A DNA stretch of 64,000 nucleotides from CAZCJU01 sp964562175 (GTDB lineage: Bacteria > Bacillota > Clostridia > Oscillospirales > CAG-272), in NCBI GenBank assembly GCA_964562175.1, contig CAZLRV010000001.1:168801-232800 (forward strand). The letters are read 5' to 3'. Below are positions 49,170 to 58,492 of the stretch, in pieces; the first letter of the stretch is position 1, and the number at the start of each line of letters is the position of its first letter. The notes below the pieces were generated by a model that was not told the origin of the DNA, made no database searches, and saw only the letters and a list, made by a program, of their open reading frames with translations. A program made the position numbers and the translations under genes.

Positions 49170-51122
49170 TTAAAGCCTTCCGGGCTTTTGCGGACGTTCA
49201 CCGCCGCCGAAGCCGCCACCGTGACCGCCTCCGCCGAAGCCGCCTCCGCCAAATCCGCCGCCTGAGCCTACACTCATAACCGTTTGCGAATGCGTATACG
49301 TTTCCCTCGCCTCACCCGATGTATATGTCCCGCCCTCGTAAAGTCCGTTTATGCTTTGTCCGTCGCACTGTCCGCCGGTAGATACCGTATAGCTTTGTCC
49401 CGTCTTTAATGCGGAGGTGCTTACAAGCACGCATTGGTACGCCTTTGACGGCGAATACGTTATCACGCTCTTACCGTTTGAGTCGGATATATTAAACAGC
49501 TGACCCGCCGAGCCGCTCACATAGCACATGACCGTGTTTTGCGTTGAGGTGCTTGACACGCTTTGAGCCATTCCGCTTGAACCGGACGCGATCAATATAC
49601 CGCCGCTTATCGTAAAGCTACCGTCATAATCGAGTGCTCCGTCACCGTTCGAGGTCGGGCCGTCAACTATGACCGTGCCGCCGCTCATCTCTATCGTACC
49701 GTTTGAGTCAAGTCCGTCGCCCGATGCGTTTACATATATTCTGCCGCCGCTTATATTCAGCTTTGCGTTTGAGGAGGAAAAGCTGCCTGCACCGGGTCTG
49801 CCGAACGACGAGCCGTCGTTGCCGCCTGCACAGTTTATACCGTCGTCGCTTGCGATAAGCTGTATGGTGCCGCCCGAAATATTTACCTCCGTTCCCTCGA
49901 TGCCCTCATACGATCTGCTTATATTTATTACTCCGTTTTCAATATTAACGCACGTATCGGCGTGTATTCCGTCATCTCCCGAGGAAAGCGTATATTTGCC
50001 GCCGTGAATATTTATCGTACCGTTTGAATGTATGCTGTCGTCGTTTGCTTCGATATTTATTTCCCCACCGTTAAGATTGAGCAGTGATGCGGCTTTTATT
50101 CCCTTTGCGCTTGCCTCACTTGAGGTAGGTGCCCACGAGCTTGATGAGCCGTTACCCGTTTTTATAGATATATTTCCCGAATTTATCGTGCAATAGCTTT
50201 CCGCTTGTATGCCGTCCTCACCTGCGGTAATATTAAGCGTCGCATCCTCAAAAACCACATAGCCCTTAGTGCTGTCCTCCGTATTTGTCGTTTTAAGTCC
50301 GTCGCCCGTGGCATTTACCGTTATTTTGCCGCCCGTTATCTCGATACTGTCCTTGCCTCTGAGTCCGTCATGTGCAGATGTGACCGTTATATTTCCGTTT
50401 TTTATCTTAAGGTCGTTTTTGCTTGTTATTCCGTTGTTATAATTTGCCGTGACCTCAAGTGAACCGCCGCCCTTTATCGTCAGATCGTCCTTTGAGAACA
50501 GTGCGGCATTCGGCTCGTTATCCGTTTCGTTTTCATATATATAGCTTTTACCGTCCGTAAGCTTGTTTTTGCTTTGCGCATAAAGCTCTATCGTCACCCT
50601 GTCGGCGCTTTTTATATATATCGGCGCAGAGCTTGCACACGTTATATCGGCATTGTTCAGTATAAGCGTTGCTTGCTCGTCCTTTGTCAGCTCAACTATT
50701 ATTTGTCCGTCGTTGAGCCTGCCTGAAATGACATATTCGCCCGGCTTGTTTATTGTTATTTTACTGCCCGCTACCGTTGCCGAGCTTCCGCTGTATGATA
50801 TGCTCGTTTCGTTTAAGATTATTTCCTCGCCCTCGCCCTCATACGGCACATACGGTGCGTCCGACTCCGTGTCGGGTGCTTTTGTTTCCTGCTCCGACTC
50901 CCAATTATTCATATTTGTATCGACAGACTGCTCAAAGCCGCCTTGCGGCATATCGGGCATACCTCCCATTCCGTCGGGAGGCATTTTTTCATCCGGTCGT
51001 CCGAACATTTCCGTAATTCCCTCTGTGTCTGCGTTGCCCTTGCCCGAACATGACGGAAACGACAGCAAAACACAGCCCAACGCCAGAAGTGCGGAGATAT
51101 ATTTCAAGCTGTTTTTATACAT
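49170..51122 (-). CDS. Secreted lipoprotein with carbohydrate-binding-like beta-helix (DUF4353 type)
   Basis: 650-residue exported protein. Lipobox FPSC places the lipid cysteine near residue 25. An acidic/Pro/Met-rich linker follows, then (residues about 100-500) a long series of right-handed beta-helix turns of the type INISGGTIQL and TVTSAHDGLRG, the pattern of the DUF4353 carbohydrate-binding family. The C-terminus has a 100-residue beta domain and a glycine-rich tail (GGGFGGGGFGGGGHGGGFGG). Likely a cell-envelope protein; ligand unknown. Confidence 0.8.
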   Translation of the reverse strand: MYKNSLKYISALLALGCVLLSFPSCSGKGNADTEGITEMFGRPDEKMPPDGMGGMPDMPQGGFEQSVDTNMNNWESEQETKAPDTESDAPYVPYEGEGEEIILNETSISYSGSSATVAGSKITINKPGEYVISGRLNDGQIIVELTKDEQATLILNNADITCASSAPIYIKSADRVTIELYAQSKNKLTDGKSYIYENETDNEPNAALFSKDDLTIKGGGSLEVTANYNNGITSKNDLKIKNGNITVTSAHDGLRGKDSIEITGGKITVNATGDGLKTTNTEDSTKGYVVFEDATLNITAGEDGIQAESYCTINSGNISIKTGNGSSSSWAPTSSEASAKGIKAASLLNLNGGEINIEANDDSIHSNGTINIHGGKYTLSSGDDGIHADTCVNIENGVINISRSYEGIEGTEVNISGGTIQLIASDDGINCAGGNDGSSFGRPGAGSFSSSNAKLNISGGRIYVNASGDGLDSNGTIEMSGGTVIVDGPTSNGDGALDYDGSFTISGGILIASGSSGMAQSVSSTSTQNTVMCYVSGSAGQLFNISDSNGKSVITYSPSKAYQCVLVSTSALKTGQSYTVSTGGQCDGQSINGLYEGGTYTSGEARETYTHSQTVMSVGSGGGFGGGGFGGGGHGGGFGGGERPQKPGRL

Positions 51123-51214
51123 AATACCACTCTGCTTTCATTATTTGCTGAAATAATTATAAAATTATAGTTTGATGTTTTTTTGAAAACGGAGTGTTTT
51201 TTGCAAAAAATTTA

Positions 51215-53491
51215 TTATTCTGCATCCACGATCTCGATAATACATACCGTCTTGTCGTCCGCTTCCCTCTCTTCTGCCGCACTTATTATCTCACGGCAAA
51301 GCTCCTCGGAGGTGAGAATGCTCTTTTTGCTCAATATCTCGTACAGAAATATCGGCTCGTCGAGCCAATCGCATATGCCGTCGCTCATCATGACTATTAT
51401 ATCGCCCTCGCACAGCTTAAAGCTCTGTTTTTCGGAATACAGCTCACGCATTATACCTATCGGCGGGGTGTGAGATGAAAGCTTGAATATCTTATCCCCA
51501 CGCACGACGAGTGAGGGGCAAGCTCCGCATTTTACGAACACCGCATTGCCGCAGAGCAGATCCACGCATAATATATCGGCACTTGTAAAGCATTCGGTAT
51601 TTGCGGCGTATATAAAGCCGTTCAAGCATTTCAGCACGCCGTCACATTCACAGCCGGCAAGAAAAAGCTTTTTCATAAACTCAATGCTTGAGCAAGATGT
51701 CGTATACGCCCCCGAGCCGCTTCCCATTCCGTCACACAGCATAACAAAGCCGTAGCCGTCCTCGGTCAAAATATCGCATATACTGTCCCCGTTTACGACC
51801 TCGCCGTGACGAGGGTGGGATATGCGGTGACATTTGATTTTATACGATTCTTTTTGGTACATTCGCAAAACCGTTGCCCCACCGTCAAGGCTCGGCTCAG
51901 GCTCCGAAAAACGAGCTGACAGAGCTTCGTTTATCTCCCCCACCAGCCGCCTGTCCGTTACTATACCCGTGTCGGGGGCGTGCGATACGCTGATAACACA
52001 CCTTTTTCGAGTGCCGTAAACGGCACATGAGGTATGCTCATAGCCCAAACGGGTAAGCGTATGTAAAAGCACCTGCCCGTCCTCATCGTTCGGCATGTAG
52101 CTCTCCTCTCCGCGTCTTAAACAGCCGTCTGTCAATGCGGCGGCATAAGCGTAATCCGATGCCATTACCTCAAGACTGCCTCCCCTAAGCTTTTTTTCGG
52201 TGAGAGAGGACAAGCGAATATTTACCCCGGCGGTTATAATATCCTTTCTCGGACAGACCTCACCGAGCGGCAAAACGGTATTGTCGGGACAAAACACGCC
52301 CCTTTCATGTATCTGCTCGGCAATGCTGCGAAATGAAGAATAATCGGCTCGGCAAGCCGCGCATGAGCTTTTTTTCGGACAGGCTTGGCACGCCTCGGCA
52401 AACGTATTCGACAAAATATCGGTTATCTCATGCAGTGCCGGACGCTTTTGACGCTGTGCGAGTCCCTCAAGCAGCTCGGATATATCGTTTAGAGCCACGA
52501 CAAGCCGCTTAATATTGCGTCTGCTCTCCCCCCTTGTGCATAAAGCCGTGTATTCGTCGGTCAGAGCCGCACCGGAGGTGTACGTGCTTTTGCGCGAAAA
52601 ATACGAAATGTACCGCTCGGCAACAAGATACAGCACGGAGGAAAGACCTATCTCCGGCAAATAAGTCACCAAAACTTCAAGCCCGCCGCAAAACGCTCCG
52701 CAAAAAACACCCACAGTCGATGAAATGCAAACGGACACATACGACGGATACGACGAAAGCAAAGCGCATAAAAGCCCTATGCAGGCAAACATCGGGCAGA
52801 GCGATATATCAAGACAGCACGAGGCAAGCACGCCGATAAATGCACCCTTTATGGCTCCGTGCTTGCGTGAAACGAAAAATATTGCAAAAAACGCACAGCA
52901 TGGAGCAAGAGAAAACGATAAAAACGTCAGTCCTCTGAGTGAGAGAACGAGCGAAAAGATCAAAGCCGCACAGCCCGTCTCATATTTTAACACCGTTGTA
53001 TTGCCACGCTCAAAAACGGGCGAGAATATCCAAATAAAAAGCGGCACGGAGCAAAGCAAAAACACGGATGCTAAAAGATCGTAATACAAAAAGCCGCCCG
53101 ATATGATACGATAAACGGAAACAACAAAAGACCCGAGCAAGCCCGATAATATGCGCATACTCAACGTGTCGTCGACAACGAGCGGTGAAAATCTTCTCTT
53201 TCGGATAAATTGAAGCGAATACCTGAGGATAACCGTGAGAACGCCTCCGAGCAGTCTGCCGCTTGAAAAGCCGTGTGAGAAGCCCGCACCTATAATATAG
53301 CCGACTGCCGAAAATATGACGTTGGTGCGGCATGAACAAAAGAACGCACTCGCCAAGGGATACGTCTCCATAATAAGCGTCGCTTGCGAAAAAAGATACG
53401 TTATAAGCGTGTACGAAAGCGATACCCCGATACGCTTGAGAGTGCTTTTTTCAAGGATGACCGATAAGCTTAAATGTTTTTCTTGCTTCAT
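51215..53491 (-). CDS. spoIIE: Stage II sporulation protein E (PP2C-type phosphatase)
   Basis: 758-residue membrane phosphatase that dephosphorylates SpoIIAA and so activates sigma-F in the forespore; it also works at the asymmetric septum. The N-terminal half has about ten TM segments, the middle a cysteine-rich stretch (CQACPKKSSCAACRADY), and the C-terminal PP2C domain has FVMLCDGMGSGSGAYTT (metal-binding Asp587) and VMMSDGICDW. The ATG at 53491 follows GGAAAGGAAG; a longer start at 53710 is not supported. It appears complete. Confidence 0.92.
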   Translation of the reverse strand: MKQEKHLSLSVILEKSTLKRIGVSLSYTLITYLFSQATLIMETYPLASAFFCSCRTNVIFSAVGYIIGAGFSHGFSSGRLLGGVLTVILRYSLQFIRKRRFSPLVVDDTLSMRILSGLLGSFVVSVYRIISGGFLYYDLLASVFLLCSVPLFIWIFSPVFERGNTTVLKYETGCAALIFSLVLSLRGLTFLSFSLAPCCAFFAIFFVSRKHGAIKGAFIGVLASCCLDISLCPMFACIGLLCALLSSYPSYVSVCISSTVGVFCGAFCGGLEVLVTYLPEIGLSSVLYLVAERYISYFSRKSTYTSGAALTDEYTALCTRGESRRNIKRLVVALNDISELLEGLAQRQKRPALHEITDILSNTFAEACQACPKKSSCAACRADYSSFRSIAEQIHERGVFCPDNTVLPLGEVCPRKDIITAGVNIRLSSLTEKKLRGGSLEVMASDYAYAAALTDGCLRRGEESYMPNDEDGQVLLHTLTRLGYEHTSCAVYGTRKRCVISVSHAPDTGIVTDRRLVGEINEALSARFSEPEPSLDGGATVLRMYQKESYKIKCHRISHPRHGEVVNGDSICDILTEDGYGFVMLCDGMGSGSGAYTTSCSSIEFMKKLFLAGCECDGVLKCLNGFIYAANTECFTSADILCVDLLCGNAVFVKCGACPSLVVRGDKIFKLSSHTPPIGIMRELYSEKQSFKLCEGDIIVMMSDGICDWLDEPIFLYEILSKKSILTSEELCREIISAAEEREADDKTVCIIEIVDAE

Positions 53492-53559
53492 TTTTTTACT
53501 TCCTTTCCCGAATACGGATAAAAGATACCCGTGCTTGAGGTTTTTTGCCCTACGGTAAA

Positions 53560-53593
53560 ATAATACTACAAACACGACGATAATAACGTCGAA
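53560..53593 (-). promoter_or_regulatory. Candidate spoIIE promoter with Spo0A-like box
   Basis: CGTCGAA (53587-53593, plus strand) matches 6 of 7 bases of the 0A box TGTCGAA. Its reverse strand supplies TTCGAC as -35, followed 22 bp later by TATTAT (53560-53565). A 21-22 bp spacer is typical of Spo0A-activated promoters such as Bacillus spoIIE/spoIIG. No other gene is evident in 53492-53740. Confidence 0.45.
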
Positions 53594-53740
53594 ATCCATA
53601 TGCGGGAAATTATATATTTTAATCAAAAAACGCCGCAAAATAAAAAACACGGCAGATAAATCATACTTTACCGCCAATGCGATAAGAGCCCCACTTATCC
53701 GCCGATGCAAGCAATGTCACTCTCCCCTGCCGATATACCC

Positions 53741-53768
53741 GAAATAAAAACGGGCGGTCGCCCGCCCG
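53741..53768 (-). terminator. Terminator of the 53780-55552 gene
   Basis: Arms CGGGCGG/CCGCCCG (53751-53768), followed on the minus strand by TTTTTATTT. Confidence 0.85.
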
Positions 53769-53779
53769 AATTTATTTTA

Positions 53780-55552
53780 TCAATATCCCCAATAATACGG
53801 ATCCTCGGTTGCCGCCGCGGTTTCCGGAGTATCACGATAATAATCGTAGTAAGTTTCCGCATCTGTTTCCCAAGAATCGTAATAATCGTCATCGGTGTAG
53901 GATGAACCGTTCTTCAGCTCCTCAAGCTCGTCCTCATCGAGCGAAAGTATATCCTTTGCATTGCTCGGGAACGACGGCAGCTTTGTACCGTATGTAAACT
54001 CCAGAGTAATATCCAGATCGTACTTTTCCCCTTCAACGGTAGCATTGTCCCAATAAAGCAGTAAATGCTTTTTTGTGTTCTCGTACTGTCCTCTTATTTT
54101 CATCTTGCTATCATTCCCACTGCGTTTTATCGTCATAACAAAGTCATTGTTTTTCTTTTCTTTTTCAAATATAATAGTATAGTCATCTATTTTCAAATCA
54201 AATCCCGTATCGGAGGTAGTATATGTTATAGTCAGTTTACCATCGTAGGGGGTTTTTACCGTCAGCTTAATTGTATCCTTTTCCATCATATCTACCGTTG
54301 CGGTAAGCTTTTCGCCGTCCATTTTCATCTCAAAGGTCAGCTCCTTCATATCGTGAGACATTCCGCTTGCGTGAAGCTCTACTTCGATTTCAAACTCGCT
54401 ATCCTCAAGTTCCTCCAAAAGCTCGTCTATTTCGTCTGCGGTAAATACCTCCTTCCACTTTTCAAATTCTCCGCCACTTATGCTTGAAATGGGAAGATAT
54501 GTATCGAGGAATTTCAAAAAGTCGTCGTCCTTCTTTGCCTTTTCGAGCAGGCTCTCTATTATATCCGCCATTGCTTCCTCGTCGATAGTCAATATTATTA
54601 CCTTGTCACCGTTTTCTTTATGGGAACTGCGCTCCGCTTTTTCCCATACCGTATTGAATATTTCCTTAGCATATTTTTCGGCATACTTTTGTACATCCTT
54701 TGTAGCCTTTTCGTAATCGTCAGTCAGATTTATGAGGGCATCGAGCAGATCGCTGTTTTCCTCCGAATAAAGGTCATAGCACCTCTCGTACAGATAGTCG
54801 TTATTCTCTATTCTGTCAAACATTCCTTTGTATACTACACCGTAGCTGTCGTTCAAACCGGACGCTTGATAATAAGCACCCTCATATGACAAATACGCCG
54901 TCACATTCTTATCTTTGTCGGACGGAGCCGAAGCCTTGCAGACCAGCTTGCCGTCCTTTTGATTTGAATATATCTCCCAATTTTGTGCCCAGAGATTTCC
55001 GAATGTGAAAGGACCGTTGACATCGTAATCATCCGAATCGTGTTCCACGTAAAACTCGGAGTTTTCGCCCACCGTAACCGATGTCTTACCGTCCTTGAGT
55101 GCTTTCTGCACGGCGGCGGGAACGGGCTCGTCCAATACCCTGTCTATCATATTGCGGCAAGCACCCGCAAATACTGCCTTGTCACTGCTGTTTATGCCTA
55201 AAAATATGCCTCCGGCAATAAGAGCGACAAGTACAACACCTGCAATTATTATAAGCTTTATGTTTAAACGCTTCTTCGGAAGCACTGCACCGCCGTTCGC
55301 ATACGGATTTGCATCGGTAGCATATTGCGGCGTAAATGCCGTGCTGCCGTTGGGCGCTTGAGTTGCATTGTAGCCGTTGAAGTTGCCGTAAGGGTTATTG
55401 CCGTCGGCACCGTTGTTGCCAGCGTAAGTATTTTCAAATACTCTGTCGCCCCCATCGGCACCGTAGGAAGCGTTGCTTTCGTTATCCGGATATACACCTC
55501 CCTCGGTATTGCCACCGTATGTATTACCTGTCCCGTTATTTTGTTCGTTCAT
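53780..55552 (-). CDS. Single-pass membrane protein with Asn/Gly-rich N-terminus
   Basis: 590-residue protein. Residues 1-92 are low-complexity (Asn, Gly, Tyr, Pro) and probably cytosolic. A TM helix spans about residues 97-120 (KLIIIAGVVLVALIAGGIFL). The extracellular part (about 125-540) alternates helices and beta strands with repeated Asp/Glu/Lys stretches and resembles no family I can name. The C-terminal 45 residues are acidic and Tyr-rich. GAGAGGAAACCACG precedes the ATG. It is followed by a strong terminator and lies downstream of the zinc-ribbon gene. Confidence 0.68.
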   Translation of the reverse strand: MNEQNNGTGNTYGGNTEGGVYPDNESNASYGADGGDRVFENTYAGNNGADGNNPYGNFNGYNATQAPNGSTAFTPQYATDANPYANGGAVLPKKRLNIKLIIIAGVVLVALIAGGIFLGINSSDKAVFAGACRNMIDRVLDEPVPAAVQKALKDGKTSVTVGENSEFYVEHDSDDYDVNGPFTFGNLWAQNWEIYSNQKDGKLVCKASAPSDKDKNVTAYLSYEGAYYQASGLNDSYGVVYKGMFDRIENNDYLYERCYDLYSEENSDLLDALINLTDDYEKATKDVQKYAEKYAKEIFNTVWEKAERSSHKENGDKVIILTIDEEAMADIIESLLEKAKKDDDFLKFLDTYLPISSISGGEFEKWKEVFTADEIDELLEELEDSEFEIEVELHASGMSHDMKELTFEMKMDGEKLTATVDMMEKDTIKLTVKTPYDGKLTITYTTSDTGFDLKIDDYTIIFEKEKKNNDFVMTIKRSGNDSKMKIRGQYENTKKHLLLYWDNATVEGEKYDLDITLEFTYGTKLPSFPSNAKDILSLDEDELEELKNGSSYTDDDYYDSWETDAETYYDYYRDTPETAAATEDPYYWGY

Positions 55553-55644
55553 CGTGGTTTCCTCTCATTCAAATTATTATATTATTATAACTAAATCAGC
55601 AAATTTCCTAATATTTCCATCCATTTGTCATCACAAATGCAGGT

Positions 55645-55675
55645 GAAATAATACGTACCGTCGCCGCACGGTACG
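55645..55675 (-). terminator. Terminator of the zinc-ribbon membrane protein gene
   Basis: Perfect 8-bp arms CGTACCGT/ACGGTACG (55654-55675), then TATTATTT on the minus strand. Confidence 0.8.
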
Positions 55676-55685
55676 CTTGGGTCAA

Positions 55686-56276
55686 TTATTTATGTACAGC
55701 TCCGCAACGAGGACAGAACGCGCTGCCCTTTGCCATTGCCTGACCGCAGTTGGGACAATAATCCACTTCGGGCTGTGCAGGCTGTGCGGGCTGTTGGGTA
55801 TAATTCTGCTGAGTAAAGTTCTGTTGGAACTGACCGGGAGTCTGTTGCTCCTGTTCGGGAAGCTTTCCGAGCTTGCGGTTCATCTCCGATGTGTTTCTGC
55901 AAACAACGAGCTTTACCATGCTAAACTCAAATACAAGACGGATAATAAGGTTTCCGAATACTATCGTTAATATGAATACGAGCAATGCCTTTCCAAACGA
56001 GCCGTAATCCACGAAAAACAGATTGCCCAGAGCCGAAAGCGAAAGCCAAGCGGCACTTATGATATACAATGTGCGAAGCAAGATCTCGGCAAAAAACGTC
56101 TTGAAATTCAGAAAATCATAAAGCTGACCTAAGAAGCCCGAGAATTTGTACTCGTTCTTCTTGGGCAAAAACACAGCAACAACTACAATACCGCCAACTA
56201 TGGCGAGTATCAAGGTAACTATCATAATGATTGCGGAAGCGAATATAGACTCGATTATTCCGTTATTGCTAAACAT
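55686..56276 (-). CDS. Membrane protein with C-terminal zinc ribbon
   Basis: 196-residue protein. Hydrophobic segments near residues 9-35, 60-85 and 93-118 form the membrane part (DUF4282-like in layout). A Gln/Pro-rich linker (residues about 140-170) joins a C-terminal zinc ribbon with CPNCGQ and CPRCGA. Such proteins are common in Clostridia and lack a known function. AAAAGGAGTG precedes the ATG, and an extended -10 (TGTTATAAT, TATAAT at 56370-56375) lies 94 bp upstream. Confidence 0.75.
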   Translation of the reverse strand: MFSNNGIIESIFASAIIMIVTLILAIVGGIVVVAVFLPKKNEYKFSGFLGQLYDFLNFKTFFAEILLRTLYIISAAWLSLSALGNLFFVDYGSFGKALLVFILTIVFGNLIIRLVFEFSMVKLVVCRNTSEMNRKLGKLPEQEQQTPGQFQQNFTQQNYTQQPAQPAQPEVDYCPNCGQAMAKGSAFCPRCGAVHK

Positions 56277-56369
56277 AACAATACACTCCTTTTAATTGCA
56301 AGCACACTCGCCACCCCGCCTTGCGGCGACAAAAGCAAGGTTCGAGTATTAACTTGATATTTCGAAACA

Positions 56370-56375
56370 ATTATA
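56370..56375 (-). promoter_or_regulatory. Extended -10 promoter of the zinc-ribbon gene
   Basis: TGTTATAAT on the minus strand, with TATAAT at 56370-56375 and no clear -35. The transcript leader (about 90 nt) has a GC-rich hairpin near 56310-56330. The rest of 56277-56515 is AT-rich with no gene; GGGCA/TGCCC arms (near 56438 and 56492) may end the FHA transcript. Confidence 0.5.
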
Positions 56376-56515
56376 ACAAACACAACAAAAAATTGCACAT
56401 ATTGTCAAAACTGAACCTTGAAATGTCAAAAAAGGGCATTTATCCGATCCGAAAAAACAACATATTTCTTCATATAATATCAAAAAAATATTTGCCCTTT
56501 TCCTTTGCTTCTATA

Positions 56516-58480
56516 TTAGAAGGATGAGAATATAAAATCCTCGTTGGCGAAGCGGAGCTTATCGCCGAAGGCGAGCTTGACCTTTACGTTGCTGTTTATC
56601 AGCACGCCGTTGAGGTATGTATGATTTCGCGAGTTTGTATCCTCGATAAAGTACTCGCCGTTGTCTATGTGTATATTTGCATGGCTTCGACTTATGGCTG
56701 TATTATCGGCGATAAAGTAATCGACGTAGCTTTTTTCCTTGCCTATTCTGAAAATGGGCTTATTCACCGCAACACGCTCGCCCGTTCTTATTCTCGTAAG
56801 CATTGCGGTTGGAGCGGCCGAGCTTGCGTTAAGCACGGTAGTTTCGCCGCTTGTCGATATGGGGGAAAGCACTGTGGTCTCATTAAAATCGTTTGAAACG
56901 GGAAGCGGCGTCATTGGGGGAGTATAAGACATGGGCTTAGGCGTTGCCGCAGGTGCGTAATAACCGTTGCCGCGATTGGCAAACGGTGCATTGCCCGATG
57001 TGGCATTTGGCTGAGGTGCGGCAAACGGAGCATTCGGCTGAGGCGGTGTAGCTTGGGCATTCGGCTTTGGTGCGGCATTCTTTTTCTGCTCTGCGGCGTT
57101 TTTCTTTGCCGCCTTTGCGGCGTTCTTTTGATTTTTATAAAGCTCGGCGTTTTCCTTATTATAATGAGCCAAAAGTCCGAGGAACGATATCTTTTTGCCC
57201 TCGCTCTGCGCGGGCTGTGGTTGCGGCGTGGGTTGTTTGCCCGCAGTGTTGGGTCGTGATTGACCCGGAATCGCAAACGGAGCATCTCCCGACGGTGCGG
57301 CTTGACGCTTCGGCGGCACATTTTGATTGGGCATTACACCGCCCTTGGCTTGTGTGGGAATGCCCGAGCCTTGCATATTGCCTCGCATATTGCTCTGCAT
57401 ATTGCCTCGCATATTGCTCTGCATATTACCCTGTACGTTATTAAGGGGACCGGGGCGAAGGCTGTTTTGCATATCGCCCTGCGGGATGTTGAATCCTCCG
57501 GGACGAACACCGCCTTGCATATTGCCCTGTGAGTTGTTAGATCCTCCGGGACGAACACCGCCTTGCATATTGCCCTGTGAGTTGTTAGATCCTCCGGGTC
57601 GAACGCCACTTTGCATATTACCCTGTGAGTTATTGAATCCTCCGGGACGAACACCGCCTTGTATATTACCCTGCGAATTATTGAATCCTCCGGGACGAAC
57701 ACCGCTTTGCATATTGCCTTGCATATTGCTTTGCGGGCTAAATGCATTTCTTTGAGGAGCATACATTTCAGACGGTGCATCGAATGTATTTTCTTTCGGT
57801 GCTTCCGATGCGCCTGCAAGGTTGGGCATATCGTCTATTGATATAGTCAGATTCATAGGCGATGCCGATTGAGGCATTATCCTCGGTTTATCCTGCACAT
57901 TCGGCGAGGGCTGAGCCTCCGGTGCGGTAGCGGGCTGCTTTTTAAGCTCATTTAAAAAATCGTTTAAGGTATATATCGTATATGTCGGCTCGTCCAAAAA
58001 CGACTTTATTTTCTCTAAATACGATGTGTCCTCTCCTGCGGCGGGCTTTATCTCCTCAAGCGTCGCCTTAAAAAAGTCGGATACTGCGGTATGTATGTTA
58101 CGACCGTTGATCACGGGAACACAAATAAGTCCCGTCTCGCAGCTTGAAACATTAAGAAAGATCCGATCCGCCGCCACTTCAAAGCACGACGGTTCTATCA
58201 TATATTCATCACAGGAGCATATCGGAGACAATATATTTGACAATGCCGTCAAGGCTCTCTCTCGCTTTATCTCCGCACCGAAAAACCTTTCGGTGGTTAT
58301 CTTTGCCGAAATATTGTATTTCAGATATCTCACTCCGTTAATTTCGGTATACAACACCTCCGATAAGCCGGAAATATGGTTATTCGTAAGCATACCGAGG
58401 GTAAGCGAGTCGGGCGTTTCGTCCTCCAGCTCGCATACCAAATAGTTAATGGCTCCCTGAGTTTCGTAACTGAATTTCAT
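56516..58480 (-). CDS. DUF6382-type and FHA-domain protein with tandem repeats
   Basis: 654-residue cytosolic protein. Residues about 1-180 look like the DUF6382 domain that precedes FHA domains in Clostridia. Residues about 245-375 are a low-complexity region of 16-residue repeats of the form NMQGGVRPGGFNNSQG. An Ala/Pro/Lys-rich linker follows, and the C-terminal FHA domain (about 565-654) contains FRIGKEKSYVDYFI, ISRSHANIHI and NSRNHTYLNG, the phosphothreonine-binding motifs. It is next to Tad-type pilus genes, suggesting a role in pilus assembly. GAGGTGAATAT precedes the ATG. Confidence 0.85.
   Translation of the reverse strand: MKFSYETQGAINYLVCELEDETPDSLTLGMLTNNHISGLSEVLYTEINGVRYLKYNISAKITTERFFGAEIKRERALTALSNILSPICSCDEYMIEPSCFEVAADRIFLNVSSCETGLICVPVINGRNIHTAVSDFFKATLEEIKPAAGEDTSYLEKIKSFLDEPTYTIYTLNDFLNELKKQPATAPEAQPSPNVQDKPRIMPQSASPMNLTISIDDMPNLAGASEAPKENTFDAPSEMYAPQRNAFSPQSNMQGNMQSGVRPGGFNNSQGNIQGGVRPGGFNNSQGNMQSGVRPGGSNNSQGNMQGGVRPGGSNNSQGNMQGGVRPGGFNIPQGDMQNSLRPGPLNNVQGNMQSNMRGNMQSNMRGNMQGSGIPTQAKGGVMPNQNVPPKRQAAPSGDAPFAIPGQSRPNTAGKQPTPQPQPAQSEGKKISFLGLLAHYNKENAELYKNQKNAAKAAKKNAAEQKKNAAPKPNAQATPPQPNAPFAAPQPNATSGNAPFANRGNGYYAPAATPKPMSYTPPMTPLPVSNDFNETTVLSPISTSGETTVLNASSAAPTAMLTRIRTGERVAVNKPIFRIGKEKSYVDYFIADNTAISRSHANIHIDNGEYFIEDTNSRNHTYLNGVLINSNVKVKLAFGDKLRFANEDFIFSSF
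57371..57730 (+). repeat. In-frame tandem repeat array in the FHA gene (24- and 48-bp units)
   Basis: The 48-bp unit starts with TCCTCCGGG at 57494, 57542, 57590, 57638 and 57686, exactly 48 bp apart, with a degenerate copy near 57446. Next to it (57371-57425) is a 24-bp repeat built from GCATATTGCCTC and GCATATTGCTCT. Both are multiples of three, so the frame is kept. Copy number may vary between strains. Confidence 0.92.
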
Positions 58481-58492
58481 TTTATATTCACC

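Noticed and set aside
53492..53710. N-terminal extension of spoIIE by 73 codons, including a hydrophobic stretch.
   Set aside because: It runs through the candidate promoter, and the strong ribosome binding site favours the ATG at 53491.
57371..57730. Regular repeats that could suggest a CRISPR array.
   Set aside because: There are no variable spacers; the repeats are contiguous, in frame and code for a protein linker.
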